This document shows, one piece after another, positions 34,541 through 43,768 of a DNA stretch of 64,000 bases (the stretch's first letter is position 1; each line of letters begins with the position of its first letter). Below the pieces are notes generated by a model, which saw nothing but the letters and a program-made list of their open reading frames with translations, was not told the origin of the DNA and made no database searches. Made by a program: the position numbers and the translations under genes. The DNA comes from Epilithonimonas hungarica (lineage in GTDB: Bacteria > Bacteroidota > Bacteroidia > Flavobacteriales > Weeksellaceae): the NCBI RefSeq assembly GCF_900102265.1, contig NZ_FNBH01000001.1:1488001-1552000 (forward strand). Reading direction: 5' to 3'.

Positions 34541-35791
34541 TCACTTTTTAATTATTTTAAAAGTTTTGGTTGTTCCATCCATTAATCTAGCATTTACAAT
34601 GTATACACCAGGTAATAATTTTGAAACATCAAGTCTGGTATCTTTGCTATTGAAAGTTTTAGAAATTGCTTTTTGACCTGCAAAGTTAAATACCTCTATT
34701 GAAACAATATTTTTATTAGCATATACCGAAAGATCATCATTAACTGGATTTGGATAATATGTTAATCCGGTCTTGGAGAAATTTTCATTAGTTGATAACT
34801 CATCAGATATACAAATTCCATTTAATGAATAAACAAATTCGTTTTCTCCTTCTATAAGGTGCCATTCAGAATTATTGTCATTAAGTGCTGCACCGGCAAG
34901 TCCCAATGGTCCAAGTGTTGTAGACTCCCAGCCCAAAGCATCTGATTCTATTTCCATCCAATATTTACCTTCTGTAAAAGTTACTGGTGAGTCTAACTTA
35001 ACATTATAACGGTGGAAATAATATTCAAAATTAAGACCTGTAACCTCATCGTGATCTATAGATCCGTTCTGTGTATTGATAATTTCACCTGGAAGGCCAT
35101 TATTATCTTTGTAGAAAGTAAATTTGAAACTTGTCGCATAATTAATTACTGTTGGTTGGACAGAATTAATAGTAAAGTTGCTGCCAGAAGGTACATCGAT
35201 ATCAACGGCAAGTCTTTGATTAGAATCTCCAGCAAATACAAAACCATCTTCAAGATCATTTGAAATAACCTCTTTTTTACAGGCATTTGGATCAAGTACA
35301 GTTACCTCAAATAATCCAAAAGTTTGAGGGGAATTTATGAGTGAGGCCTTAATTATGATTTTACCTTCTTTAACCCCAGTTACTATGCCAGTAGAGTTAA
35401 TTATTCCAGAATCACCAGACTCTATAGCCCAACTGATTTCATTTAGCGGGTTTCCATTGGATGTAGCTTTAAGTGCTAAAGTCTGACCTATAAGCAAATT
35501 AGCGGTTCCACCATCCACGGTGCTGATTTTAACTGGCATGGGAACACAGTTTCCTGAAAGGTGATAAACAGCATTAAAACCTCCATTAATATCGAATTTA
35601 ACCCAACCATTACCGTCATTTCTGTTAACATGGAAGAAGTTCCCTAATGTATCATTTGTGGAAATATTCCAGAAAATATTTTCGGAATTTTGGGATGTAG
35701 CCTCAGGGCTGATCCAATATGTCCCTTCATCAAAATATATATTTTCGTTAAGGTCTAAGAATCGCCAAAACGAGTGGAGACCATAACGCAC
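34541..35791 (-). pseudogene. 5'-truncated T9SS-secreted protein
   Basis: The frame is 416 codons but has no signal peptide. Its first about 12 residues read out of frame through the neighbouring serine hydrolase. Recognisable protein begins near 35757 with LDLNENIYFDEGTYWISPEA. It holds an Ig-like BIG2 domain (about 105-165; GQTLALKATSNGNPLNEISW), a lamin/discoidin-like beta domain seen twice, and a C-terminal T9SS type A sorting domain (TYYPNPVNDDLSVYANKN through KTFKIIKK). Lacking start, promoter and export signal, it is a remnant created by the deletion that also cut the hydrolase. It still ends with a terminator. Confidence 0.75.
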
Positions 35792-36405
35792 GGCCTGAAT
35801 TGATTTTCTTCAATGAACTTTGTGAAATGCTGGCCGCTGAGTTTGGTTATGATTCTTCCTAAAATATAATATCCTGTCTGATTGTAACTGAATTTGTCTC
35901 CGGGACTAAATTCCATTGGTAATTTTCTTACCATTTCCCAGTTGCGATTTTCATCACCATTCCCCAATACCTGTTCTTTTTCGTCTATATTATTAGGAAG
36001 ACCGGAAGTATTGCTTAAAAGCTGATCGATCCTTATAGATTTCCATTCGTCAGGAATGTCGTCAATGTATATGGATATCGGATCCTTTACGTTTAATTTA
36101 CCCTGTTCCTGCAACTGCATTATTGCTACCCCTACAAAAGCTTTGGTCATAGAATTAATCGAAAAGGTTGTTCCTGAACTTGTTGCTACCTGATGTTCCA
36201 GGCTTGCAAGACCGTAATTTTGAAGTTTATCAATTTTTCCATTCCGTATAATTGCCAACTGAAGACCAGGAATGTTCGACTGTACCATTTTTTGTTTGAT
36301 GAATATATCAATACTGTCTGTGGTGTTTTGAGCAGTCAGTTGTTTTGAAGATAATACTGCAAACAGAAGTGACATAAGTTTTATGATCCGAAATGACTTT
36401 TTCAT
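35755..36405 (-). pseudogene. 3'-truncated serine hydrolase (beta-lactamase family)
   Basis: This 216-residue fragment keeps the signal peptide (MSLLFAVLSSKQLTAQ), the SxxK motif in INSMTKAFVGVAIM (about residue 85) and the YxN motif FSYNQTGYYILG. It stops after TRFGDS, where family members continue for about 150-250 residues with the C-terminal half of the domain, including the third motif. The stop codon arises at a junction with an unrelated T9SS-protein gene. The product would be inactive. Its own promoter was not found. Recent loss is suggested by the otherwise intact N-terminal half. Confidence 0.8.
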
Positions 36406-36522
36406 CTGAAATATTTAGTGGTTATTTATACTAATGACAATCGTAATAATCAATCTGTTACATTATATCATTATTCTTACGACGATGACATCGATCTGAG
36501 CCAAATAATAGACTGAAAGAGA

Positions 36523-36552
36523 TTGAAGAGAATTGATTATTGTGTAAATTTG
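36523..36552 (+). promoter_or_regulatory. Consensus promoter for the Crp/Fnr regulator gene
   Basis: TTG at 36523-36525 and TAAATTTG at 36545-36552 are separated by exactly 19 nt. The start codon lies 25 nt downstream. Confidence 0.75.
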
Positions 36553-36577
36553 ATAGCTGATCACTAATTATTAGAAT

Positions 36578-37117
36578 ATGTTAAGAAGCTTAGGTGTTTT
36601 TTCAGATTTTGAACTACAATTGTTTAATCAAAATATTGAAGTCAAAACCGTTGAAAAAAATGAGATTCTTCTTTCTGAAGGTGAAATTTCAAAATCGATT
36701 TTCTTTATCAAAGCCGGAGCTCTTTTTCAAGTCCAGAAGATAGATGATGAAGAAAAGATTATCGATCTAAATATTCAGAATGATTGGGTTTTCAGTTTTG
36801 ATAGTTTGACGAATCAAATTCCATCCAATACAATGATAAAGGCATTTGCTAAATCTGAAATTGTAGAGCTAAATCTGGAAAACTTACATAAACTGATCTC
36901 GATTTCTCAAAACTTTTTGCAACTTAACAAGATCTTCAATTCGTTGTCTGCTAAAATCCATATTTATGACAGCAATTTGAATCCGAGTGAAAAGTATAAT
37001 TACCTGCTTAACAACAAACCTCAGATCATTAAAATTTTTCCTTTGAATATGATAGCTTCCTATTTGAAAATGCGCCAGGAAACTTTGAGCCGGGTAAGAG
37101 CTAATGTGTTTTTTTGA
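36578..37117 (+). CDS. Crp/Fnr-family transcriptional regulator
   Basis: This 179-residue protein has an N-terminal cNMP-binding jelly roll (about 10-120; VEKNEILLSEGEISKSIFFIKAGALFQ) and a C-terminal winged helix ending in MIASYLKMRQETLSRVRANV, the recognition helix. No FNR-type cysteine cluster is present, so it is unlikely to sense oxygen through an iron-sulfur cluster. The ligand is unknown. It is transcribed from a perfect consensus promoter and followed within 52 bp by a VOC gene and an ATPase gene on the same strand. Confidence 0.87.
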   Translation: MLRSLGVFSDFELQLFNQNIEVKTVEKNEILLSEGEISKSIFFIKAGALFQVQKIDDEEKIIDLNIQNDWVFSFDSLTNQIPSNTMIKAFAKSEIVELNLENLHKLISISQNFLQLNKIFNSLSAKIHIYDSNLNPSEKYNYLLNNKPQIIKIFPLNMIASYLKMRQETLSRVRANVFF

Positions 37118-37169
37118 TTTCAATCAAGTGTTGCTTCAAGATTAATTATAGAAATTTGAAAGAAAAAAA

Positions 37170-37523
37170 ATGATTACTGATATTATTGCAAAATTGCCAA
37201 TGAGGCAAAAAGAATTGACTTCAGATTTTTATAAGAAATTAGGTTTTACGGTTTTCGGAAATGAATTTGATCATTACTTAATGTTACAGAAAGATGATCT
37301 GCAATTGCATTTTTTTGAATTTAAAAACCTTGTTCCGGACGAAAACTATGGACAGATTTATATCCGTACAACATCCATTGAAAATTTGTACAATAGTTTC
37401 ATCGAAAATAAAGTTCCAATACATTCCAATGGAAATTTAGCGGAAAAACCTTGGGGACAAAAAGAATTCTCCATTCTTGACCCCGATAATAATTTGATAA
37501 CTTTTGGAGAAACACTGAATTAA
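37170..37523 (+). CDS. Glyoxalase/bleomycin-resistance-like VOC protein
   Basis: This 117-residue VOC protein has the bleomycin-resistance-like layout: IAKLPMRQKELTSDFYKKLGFTVFG, the strand LMLQKDDLQLHFFEF, an IYIRTTSIENLYNSFIE helix and the ending FSILDPDNNLITFGE, where Glu is the usual last metal ligand. Such proteins bind or sequester ligands, some giving bleomycin resistance, but specificity cannot be read. Genes upstream (Crp/Fnr) and downstream (P-loop ATPase, 19 bp) are on the same strand. Confidence 0.87.
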   Translation: MITDIIAKLPMRQKELTSDFYKKLGFTVFGNEFDHYLMLQKDDLQLHFFEFKNLVPDENYGQIYIRTTSIENLYNSFIENKVPIHSNGNLAEKPWGQKEFSILDPDNNLITFGETLN

Positions 37524-37542
37524 AAAGGTCTATATATTAATT

Positions 37543-38064
37543 ATGCGAATAGCTTTTACAGGCTCCCATAGAGTCGGAAAAACAACTTTGGCGGAAGAGA
37601 TTGCTGATAGTTTACCTTATTACGAATTTATAAATGAACCTTACTTACAACTTGAGGAGGAAGGATATCTATTTTCAGAGATACCGACATTGGACGATTA
37701 TATTGAGCAATTCAATTTTTCTGTAGAACAGCTACAGAATAGTGGAGACAATGTGATTTTTGACCGTTGTCCATCAGACCTTTTGGCGTATGTCTATGCG
37801 GTTGGTAAAAAGAAAAATATATCCGATCTCTACGAAGAGATGACCACGGCAATTGCTGAGATTGACCTTTTGATTTTTATCCCCATAGAAAAAGTCGATC
37901 TAATAGGTTGTCAGGGATCGGATCTGCCGAATCTAAGACAAGAAGTAAATGATATTTTAGAAGACTGGATCGGAGATTTCAGCAACGAAATTTTGGAAGT
38001 AAGCGGAACTTTAGAGAACCGGAAAAAGCAAATATTGGATAAGATAACTAATATGGCAAAATAG
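37543..38064 (+). CDS. Small P-loop ATPase/kinase-like protein
   Basis: This 173-residue protein has a Walker A motif at the N-terminus (FTGSHRVGKTTLAEEI, residues 5-20), an NVIFDRCPSDLLAYVYAVGKK block (Asp as Walker B-like) and an LIFIPIEKVDL strand. It resembles AAA_28-type kinases that phosphorylate nucleotides or other small molecules. The substrate is unknown. It follows the VOC gene by 19 bp, so probably co-expressed, and a 381-bp gene-free gap follows. Confidence 0.83.
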   Translation: MRIAFTGSHRVGKTTLAEEIADSLPYYEFINEPYLQLEEEGYLFSEIPTLDDYIEQFNFSVEQLQNSGDNVIFDRCPSDLLAYVYAVGKKKNISDLYEEMTTAIAEIDLLIFIPIEKVDLIGCQGSDLPNLRQEVNDILEDWIGDFSNEILEVSGTLENRKKQILDKITNMAK

Positions 38065-38445
38065 AACCTTATTTACACTCTTATTCTCTATTTGTAATAT
38101 TTGGTCGCGACTACTTTTCAATTACGTTTTCTTTCTGTAATTTCACTGCATTGAAAATGTATTAGCCTCGTTTGGTTGAAACTGGACCTTTCCTTCATTT
38201 TTGCCCGCACTTCTAAAAATAGTTAATTGAGCAAAAAATTGACGATGGGTAATTTCGTACGCTATAATTCACTTTTTCTCTATTCGGCTTCTTTAAATAA
38301 CTATATTTGAATTTGAAACCTTCAAAAACAAATAGTTATGAGCATATAATGTAGATTTGAACGCCTATCGGAAGTCTCCTTCTGGCACTTTGTCAATTCT
38401 TTTTCCATTATCTGCAAGCTAATACAAATTCTATACACATCTGAA
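38065..38445. other. 381-bp gap without a gene
   Basis: I see no coding frame of note. A TATATTTG -7-like box at 38302-38309 lacks a -33 TTG at the right spacing and is followed only by a three-codon frame. No strong hairpin was seen. Confidence 0.5.
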
Positions 38446-39234
38446 ATGATAAGATCGATCAGCTTTTTGAGTCTAATACTATTACTGAACTCCTGCATTT
38501 CATCTAAAGGTATTTTTATTGAGAATCCACAAAATAATGACAATGAAAATCCTTATAATTATGATAATAAAATATATTTATCCAATAGAGAATACTTTTA
38601 TACTTATCAGATAGTTAAAGGAAATGATACGTTGAAATATAAAATTGACAATGACAGTATTTTTTCATTATTAAAATATGATTCAAAAGATGATAAAGCA
38701 ATTGATCTGTTGAGTATCAAAACACTGAAAACAAAAGGTCCGATATTCCAAGACCACCCGGATTATAGCCAGACAGAAATTATTTTATCTCATTTAAATT
38801 CTGAAAAGAAAACAATAACCAGTGAACTTACCGGTGTTATAGAAAATAATACGAATGTCTGGTTGCATCCTTTCAGAATGAATGCTTTCCAAATATTACA
38901 ATTTTCGCCATTTCCATACGTAAAACCTAATGAGTCTAAAAAATACAAATGGAATTTAAAAATTGGTGAACATTGGAACGAATTAAAAGATATTACCTGG
39001 AAAGGTAAATTGAACCTGAAATGTGTTTATGAAAACACGCTAAAAGATAAAAAGATCATATTACCATTCGGTACCATAAATACAATTGAGACAAGATCGA
39101 GTTGTTCCTCAAAAATTGGAGAAACTTTTTTAATATCGTATTTCAATGAACAATTGGGATTTGTTCGTTTACAATATTTACTTCCTAAAGATGAAAAAAT
39201 TATAATTAGCTTGGAAAAGATTGAGAATAGATAA
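38446..39234 (+). CDS. Lipoprotein of unknown function
   Basis: This 262-residue protein carries a lipobox signal (ISFLSLILLLNSC, Cys17). The mature region has no recognised domain; it is Asn/Lys/Tyr-rich with a beta-rich pattern, for example ENTNVWLHPFRMNAFQILQFSPFPYVKP and IGEHWNELKDITWKGKLNL, a Cys in LNLKCVYEN and another pair in TRSSCSSKIG. Likely anchored in the outer or inner membrane facing the periplasm. No clear partner; the serine hydrolase gene begins 50 bp downstream on the same strand. Confidence 0.8.
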   Translation: MIRSISFLSLILLLNSCISSKGIFIENPQNNDNENPYNYDNKIYLSNREYFYTYQIVKGNDTLKYKIDNDSIFSLLKYDSKDDKAIDLLSIKTLKTKGPIFQDHPDYSQTEIILSHLNSEKKTITSELTGVIENNTNVWLHPFRMNAFQILQFSPFPYVKPNESKKYKWNLKIGEHWNELKDITWKGKLNLKCVYENTLKDKKIILPFGTINTIETRSSCSSKIGETFLISYFNEQLGFVRLQYLLPKDEKIIISLEKIENR

Positions 39235-39284
39235 AGCCAGTAGCTAACAAGGGTTATTGTAAAACCACTGAAACTTGAATAAGG

Positions 39285-41042
39285 ATGCCATTCAAAAAAT
39301 TAAGTAGATCATCAATTATATTTTTTGTGTTTTTTATTTTTTCAAAGACTGAAGCACAGACAGATAGCAGCTTCAGTATTAGGAAACTCGTGCAATCATC
39401 TGACGAATTCTTTAATAAGAATCTGCTGCAAAACAAAAACATCGTTGGTATAAGTGCTGCCATCATCGTCAATGATTCAGTGATCTGGTCAAACGGATTT
39501 GGATACGCAGACAAATTGAACAAAGTACCCATGACAACCAATACGGTTGTCAATATGGGCTCAATAACCAAAACATTTACTTCGTTAAGCGTGATGCAGC
39601 TTCAGCAAAAAGGATCATTAAATATAAACGATCCATTAAACAGCTATCTGACCGATTTCAGACCTAAAACAAAAAATATTGACATAAAGGATATTACGAT
39701 AAGATCCGTTCTTACCCACACATCAGGTATTCAACCCGACATATGGAAGAATTCAGATCTGAGATCTGGAAAGTACACCGACGTGTTAGATTATATCAAT
39801 AATACCTATATTACCTATCCGCCAGGTATGGTAGGTTTATATTCAAATGCAGGTTATAATATTTTAGGAACTTTGGTGAAAGCAGTAAGCAAACAAGATT
39901 ATGCGGACTATGTCCATCAAAATATTTTTGCCCCGCTTGGAATGAGCCGATCCGGATTTGCAATGGATAGTTTACCATATCGTTCGAAGATCTATCTTGG
40001 TGGAAATGAAGTGGAAGAATATGAATTGCGGGATATTGCATCCGGCGGGATCTATACCAACATCAATGACTTTTCCAAATATGCGATCGAACTGATGAAA
40101 GCCTATAACGAAGAAAGTTCTTCGATAATAGATTCCCCAACTATTCGTGAAATGTTTTCACTGCAAAACCAAAATGTACCTATTGAAAGTAATAAAAAAG
40201 GGTTAGGCTGGTTTATGTTTAAGAATGATTCCAATTTTGCTGTGTATCACGCAGGAAGTGCCGGATTTGCACAAGCAAAACTGCTATTGATTCCCAAAAG
40301 TAAATTTGCGGTAATTGTAATGACAAACTCAGCAGAAGGTGGCGCTATTGCAGAAGAATTTTGTTTCAGTTTCCTGAACAAGTACCAATTGAGTATCAGC
40401 GACCTGTTTCCTGCTCCCATAACAGGAAAGATCCATAGTTCTTCAACTCCGATCAGATTATCCCGACACAGCCTGAAAAGGTATCTAGGTAATTATGCTC
40501 AAGACGAAGGTTATATAAAGGTCATTTTAGAAAAAGACCGTCTTAGGCTTATTGATGGGGAAAGACAATATTTTCTCACTCCTTTATCGAGGGATGAATT
40601 TCTGCCTGTTGAAATATTTCCAAATGATAGCTTAGTGGAAAGGAGCAACAAAAGATTTGTTTTCAAGAAAGTTAACAACGAAAATTTTTTATTTCAAAGA
40701 ATTGGAGATCGTGAGTACGAATCCGGACTGAAACTCAAAAACGTTGATCGCTCTGTGTGGGAGAATAAAACTGGAAAATACAGGCATTTCGGATATCAAA
40801 TGCTGATTGGCGATACAAAATTCAAAGAAGTTGAAATTTATATATCGGAAGACAACGTTTTGATGATGAAGCTTACAACATTTGGTAGTATAAGACATAT
40901 ACCTTTACGTATAATAACACATGATCACACTGTTACTTGTGGCATAAATGCGGGTTTTGGAGGATTTAATGTTAGCTTCTCTGAAAAAGACGATCAAAAA
41001 GTGGTTGACTTTGCAGGTTTGACATTTAGAAAGGACAGATGA
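39285..41042 (+). CDS. Secreted serine hydrolase (beta-lactamase family)
   Basis: This 585-residue protein has a signal segment (SIIFFVFFIFSKTEAQ, about 9-24) and a class C beta-lactamase-like domain (about 30-370). SxxK is in MGSITKTFTSLSVMQ, the YxN motif is LYSNAGYNILG, and HxG-like is in VYHAGSAGFAQAKLLLIP. A C-terminal DUF3471-like beta domain (about 390-580; LKRYLGNYAQDEGYIKVILEKDRLRLI) is common in this group. It probably cleaves D-amino-acid peptides or esters in the periplasm. The full-length counterpart of the truncated gene at 35755, though not a close copy. Confidence 0.9.
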   Translation: MPFKKLSRSSIIFFVFFIFSKTEAQTDSSFSIRKLVQSSDEFFNKNLLQNKNIVGISAAIIVNDSVIWSNGFGYADKLNKVPMTTNTVVNMGSITKTFTSLSVMQLQQKGSLNINDPLNSYLTDFRPKTKNIDIKDITIRSVLTHTSGIQPDIWKNSDLRSGKYTDVLDYINNTYITYPPGMVGLYSNAGYNILGTLVKAVSKQDYADYVHQNIFAPLGMSRSGFAMDSLPYRSKIYLGGNEVEEYELRDIASGGIYTNINDFSKYAIELMKAYNEESSSIIDSPTIREMFSLQNQNVPIESNKKGLGWFMFKNDSNFAVYHAGSAGFAQAKLLLIPKSKFAVIVMTNSAEGGAIAEEFCFSFLNKYQLSISDLFPAPITGKIHSSSTPIRLSRHSLKRYLGNYAQDEGYIKVILEKDRLRLIDGERQYFLTPLSRDEFLPVEIFPNDSLVERSNKRFVFKKVNNENFLFQRIGDREYESGLKLKNVDRSVWENKTGKYRHFGYQMLIGDTKFKEVEIYISEDNVLMMKLTTFGSIRHIPLRIITHDHTVTCGINAGFGGFNVSFSEKDDQKVVDFAGLTFRKDR

Positions 41043-41190
41043 AATAGTAACAGCTAGTATTGCATATGTTCACAAAGGTGATAGACAACTTTGACGCAAG
41101 AGATTACACGGTAAACATTTGTGTGAAGACCATTTTCATTTCAGTTCATTTCTGGCATTATTTTATAAACAATAATGATAAAGATAGTAA

Positions 41191-41718
41191 ATGAAAGATT
41201 TGTTATTTGAAAATTGGGAAAAGCTTGGACAGGTCGCATTGATGACGACTGCCTCTTTTGTTATCCTATTCCTTTTCATCAGGATCTCAGGAAAAAGGAC
41301 ACTGGCTAAGTTCAACGCTTTTGATTTTGTGGTCACGGTCGCTCTAGGTTCCACATTGGCCTATATGATGCTTGCGATGGTCCCATTGGCAGAAGGTGTA
41401 ATGGTGTTATTTCTTATAATAGCTTTACAATACCTGTTCGCGAAATTGGCCAGTACATCCGATAAGATGGAACACCTGATCAATTCCTCTCCACGCTTAC
41501 TGTTCTATAAGGGCAAATACCTCAAAGACAATATGAACACCGAGGCCATAACAGTTGATGAGATCTACGCTGTAGTACGTCAGGCAGGAATTGAAAGCTT
41601 AGATGATGTTTTGGCAGTTGTCATCGAGCTAAATAGAGAGATCAGTGTCATCAAAAGATCGGATACCCCAGGTGGTAAAAGTTCTTTAGAGGATCTTGAT
41701 ATCACCGACGGTCAGTAA
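41191..41718 (+). CDS. DUF421 (YetF-like) membrane protein
   Basis: This 175-residue protein has three TM helices in residues about 13-90 (VALMTTASFVILFLFIRISGKRTLAKFNAFDFVVTVALGS covers the first and the family-defining segment). A soluble DUF421 C-terminal domain follows (about 95-165; LINSSPRLLFYKGKYLKDNMNTEAITVDEIYAVVRQAGIESLDDVLAVVIE). The GKRTLAKFNAFDFVVTVALGS block is the family hallmark. Function is unknown; in Bacillus such proteins are linked to spore-related processes. Stands alone, with its own long downstream gap. Confidence 0.9.
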   Translation: MKDLLFENWEKLGQVALMTTASFVILFLFIRISGKRTLAKFNAFDFVVTVALGSTLAYMMLAMVPLAEGVMVLFLIIALQYLFAKLASTSDKMEHLINSSPRLLFYKGKYLKDNMNTEAITVDEIYAVVRQAGIESLDDVLAVVIELNREISVIKRSDTPGGKSSLEDLDITDGQ

Positions 41719-42186
41719 AACATGTAGGATAAATGCTCTGTACGAAGTAATATCTTTATGAAACAATTTGATTCTTATATTTAGTAATTTTTACTTCACT
41801 AAAAAATCATTGCAGTAGGGACTATTTTGAAAATCTATTTTGGCAATTATATACTTTAGTCTACCAAATCAAAAAATAGAATTCTACATATCAAAATTCA
41901 ATCTAAATTGTTTATATCTCGTCGTAAACGTGATGTTTTAGATAAATGCTATAACTGGTACATTTAAGTATATTGTCACCTAAGTTGTTACATTTAAATG
42001 TATGTTTGCCGATAAGAATAGAAAATATTAGATTTTGTTTTTCAAGACTGGTTCAGTACAATCAATATAGATCCGTACACTATGCTTTTCTTTATTTTGT
42101 ATTGAAGAAGTGATGTTAGATCATAATCACAGATCTGGGGGTACAACTCCCAAATAAAATGTCAATAGAATATATAACATTAATAT
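41719..42186. other. 468-bp gap with a facing pair of dispersed motifs
   Basis: No gene is supported. The gap contains an inverted copy of the dispersed motif at 41841-41866 and a direct copy at 41956-41982, followed by a degenerate half at 41985-42010. It may be the control region of a gene since lost. Confidence 0.6.
41956..41982 (+). repeat. Dispersed TGGTACATTTAAGTATAT motif, copy B
   Basis: TGGTACATTTAAGTATAT followed by TGTCACCTA, with an imperfect second half (TTGTTACATTTAAATGTATG) 2 bp downstream. It matches the copy at 34028-34054 and, on the opposite strand, 30315-30332 and 41841-41866. Confidence 0.6.
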
Positions 42187-42660
42187 TCATGGTGAAACTG
42201 CCGGTATTTGTGACAGAATATATTTCGTCCGCAAATGGGAGGCCTTCGCATCGGAATACACTTTTTGTAAATTTTTTCCTTTATACAATTGGTAAACAGG
42301 ATTGCCATTATCATCAAAGATAAGCCTTTCCACAGATTGTATTTCTTTTGGAATATTTCCGCCAAACCAAACTTCATCAGGTTTTTGCTGCCAGGTAACT
42401 TCATACAAAACCGCATTTTTCCTGTATTGTACCGAATCTATTTTCATTGCATCTTCGAAAGCCACTGAATTACCATATAATGTAGACATTGTTTTCTCTT
42501 TAGTCTGAATGGATGATGTAATAGGTTGAAGCAACAACGGATTTTCTTTCAGATCGCCCTGATTTTCGATGGAAGCTTCCTTATTGATGGCCTGTATATT
42601 TTCTTTCTGACATGAAGATAATATCCATAGAAGTAAGCTATAAAGCACTATATTTTTCAT
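42187..42660 (-). CDS. Small lipoprotein, unknown function
   Basis: This 157-residue protein has a lipobox signal (VLYSLLLWILSSC, Cys17). The mature part carries a beta-rich segment (VQYRKNAVLYEVTWQQKPDEVWFGGNIPKEIQSVERLIFDDNGNPVYQLYKGKNL). No family recognised. Its start overlaps the stop of the haem-protein gene by 4 bp (42657-42660), so the two are translationally coupled and probably work together in the periplasm. Confidence 0.78.
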   Translation of the reverse strand: MKNIVLYSLLLWILSSCQKENIQAINKEASIENQGDLKENPLLLQPITSSIQTKEKTMSTLYGNSVAFEDAMKIDSVQYRKNAVLYEVTWQQKPDEVWFGGNIPKEIQSVERLIFDDNGNPVYQLYKGKNLQKVYSDAKASHLRTKYILSQIPAVSP

Positions 42661-43601
42661 TTTTGCTGGATTTTTTTAAGTTGAGTAATAAGATATAAAG
42701 GTGAGGTAAATGTATGATCCCTGTTGTCCATGGGTTTGTGACATTCGATACATTCCTTATCAAAATCCGGCATATCACCATAAGGTTTCAGATCCATTCC
42801 TTTCCATCTTCCCCAACCCCAACCTTTGGTTTTTACATATTTTCGGGAATCTTTTACCATCAGTTCGACCTGTACAAAATCACCTATAGTTATATTCCCG
42901 TCGGCATTCACATTTGATTTCCATGCAGCTTTTGCGAGAATGGTTCCATCCGGCCAGGGATTGATATTTCCATTATCAATAACTTTTACAGCTACCTCAT
43001 TTCCGTAAATGATCCTCAACGTCCCATTATCGAAACGATCGGTTGTACTGATCGCTTTCCAGTTTCTGAAACCCGGAATATAAGCCAATCCGTTAGGTGA
43101 GTTTTTGACTTTTTGGTTGAATTTAATCTTATCCTTTGCAGAATTGGAAGAGCTTTCCGATGGTTTTCTGGCAGTTAGGGATAACGCATATTGTTTCAGG
43201 ATCTGAAGATCATTTTCTGATAATCTTGCAGAAGAATGAATGGCGGTATATTCCGGAAGAGGCATTTCTCCTGAAAGAATTTTGTTGACAGCATAATAGA
43301 TTGTAGAATTTTGCTGCGGTTTCGGCAGATCATTGAATTTGGAAAAGTCCAGTGCATTTCTGCCTTCACGGATATGAAAAGCCACCAGGTAATTGGCAGG
43401 GGTGATCTTGTTATACCAACGCCAGTCGGTCTGCGAAGAATGACAGTCGAAACAGGAATGTTGTAAAATGGCATTTACATTTTTCGGAACACCTGCAAGC
43501 GGTTTCATTGGAATTCCTTTATGAATTTCTTCCGGACGGAAAAACTGAATCATAATAAAAACGGCCAATAAAGCAATGATAATTTTATTGTATACCTTCA
43601 T
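42657..43601 (-). CDS. Periplasmic di-haem protein (haem-binding plus P460-like)
   Basis: The start at 43601 is preferred because an N-terminal anchor follows (MKVYNKIIIALLAVFIMIQF); the frame has nine extra codons upstream. Two CxxCH haem sites are visible: SCFDCHSSQTDWRWYNKITP (haem-binding domain PF14376, about residues 40-150) and ECIECHKPMDNRDHTF near the C-terminus, in a cytochrome P460-like domain (about 175-300). It is likely an electron-transfer or redox protein in the periplasm. It is coupled to the small lipoprotein gene and divergent from a frameshifted membrane LytTR regulator gene. Confidence 0.83.
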   Translation of the reverse strand: MKVYNKIIIALLAVFIMIQFFRPEEIHKGIPMKPLAGVPKNVNAILQHSCFDCHSSQTDWRWYNKITPANYLVAFHIREGRNALDFSKFNDLPKPQQNSTIYYAVNKILSGEMPLPEYTAIHSSARLSENDLQILKQYALSLTARKPSESSSNSAKDKIKFNQKVKNSPNGLAYIPGFRNWKAISTTDRFDNGTLRIIYGNEVAVKVIDNGNINPWPDGTILAKAAWKSNVNADGNITIGDFVQVELMVKDSRKYVKTKGWGWGRWKGMDLKPYGDMPDFDKECIECHKPMDNRDHTFTSPLYLITQLKKIQQK

Positions 43602-43768
43602 ACACTCAATTTTTAAATGTTGAAACAAAGTTACTGCAAATCAATACTTTTCATTATGGTCAAATCGGTGAAAAGGTAAAATTAAGTCTTAAAAAGGAAT
43701 TTTAAAGGCTGAATGGTCAATGCAATTTGTACAAAAAACGTAATTTAGATTCATTAATATTTTAAAAA

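Noticed and set aside
34541-35791. T9SS-protein frame as an intact gene
   Set aside because: It has no signal peptide and its first residues come from the neighbouring hydrolase region in another frame, so it is a remnant.
39235-39284. GCTAACAAGGGTTATTG after a lipoprotein stop as an integron attC site
   Set aside because: Core sites of the required form (RYYYAAC and GTTRRRY in order) are not complete and there is no integrase or cassette array.
42138-42156. TGGGGGTACAACTCCCA word as a tRNA arm
   Set aside because: No acceptor, D or anticodon arm around it and no GGTTCGAATCC-type T arm.
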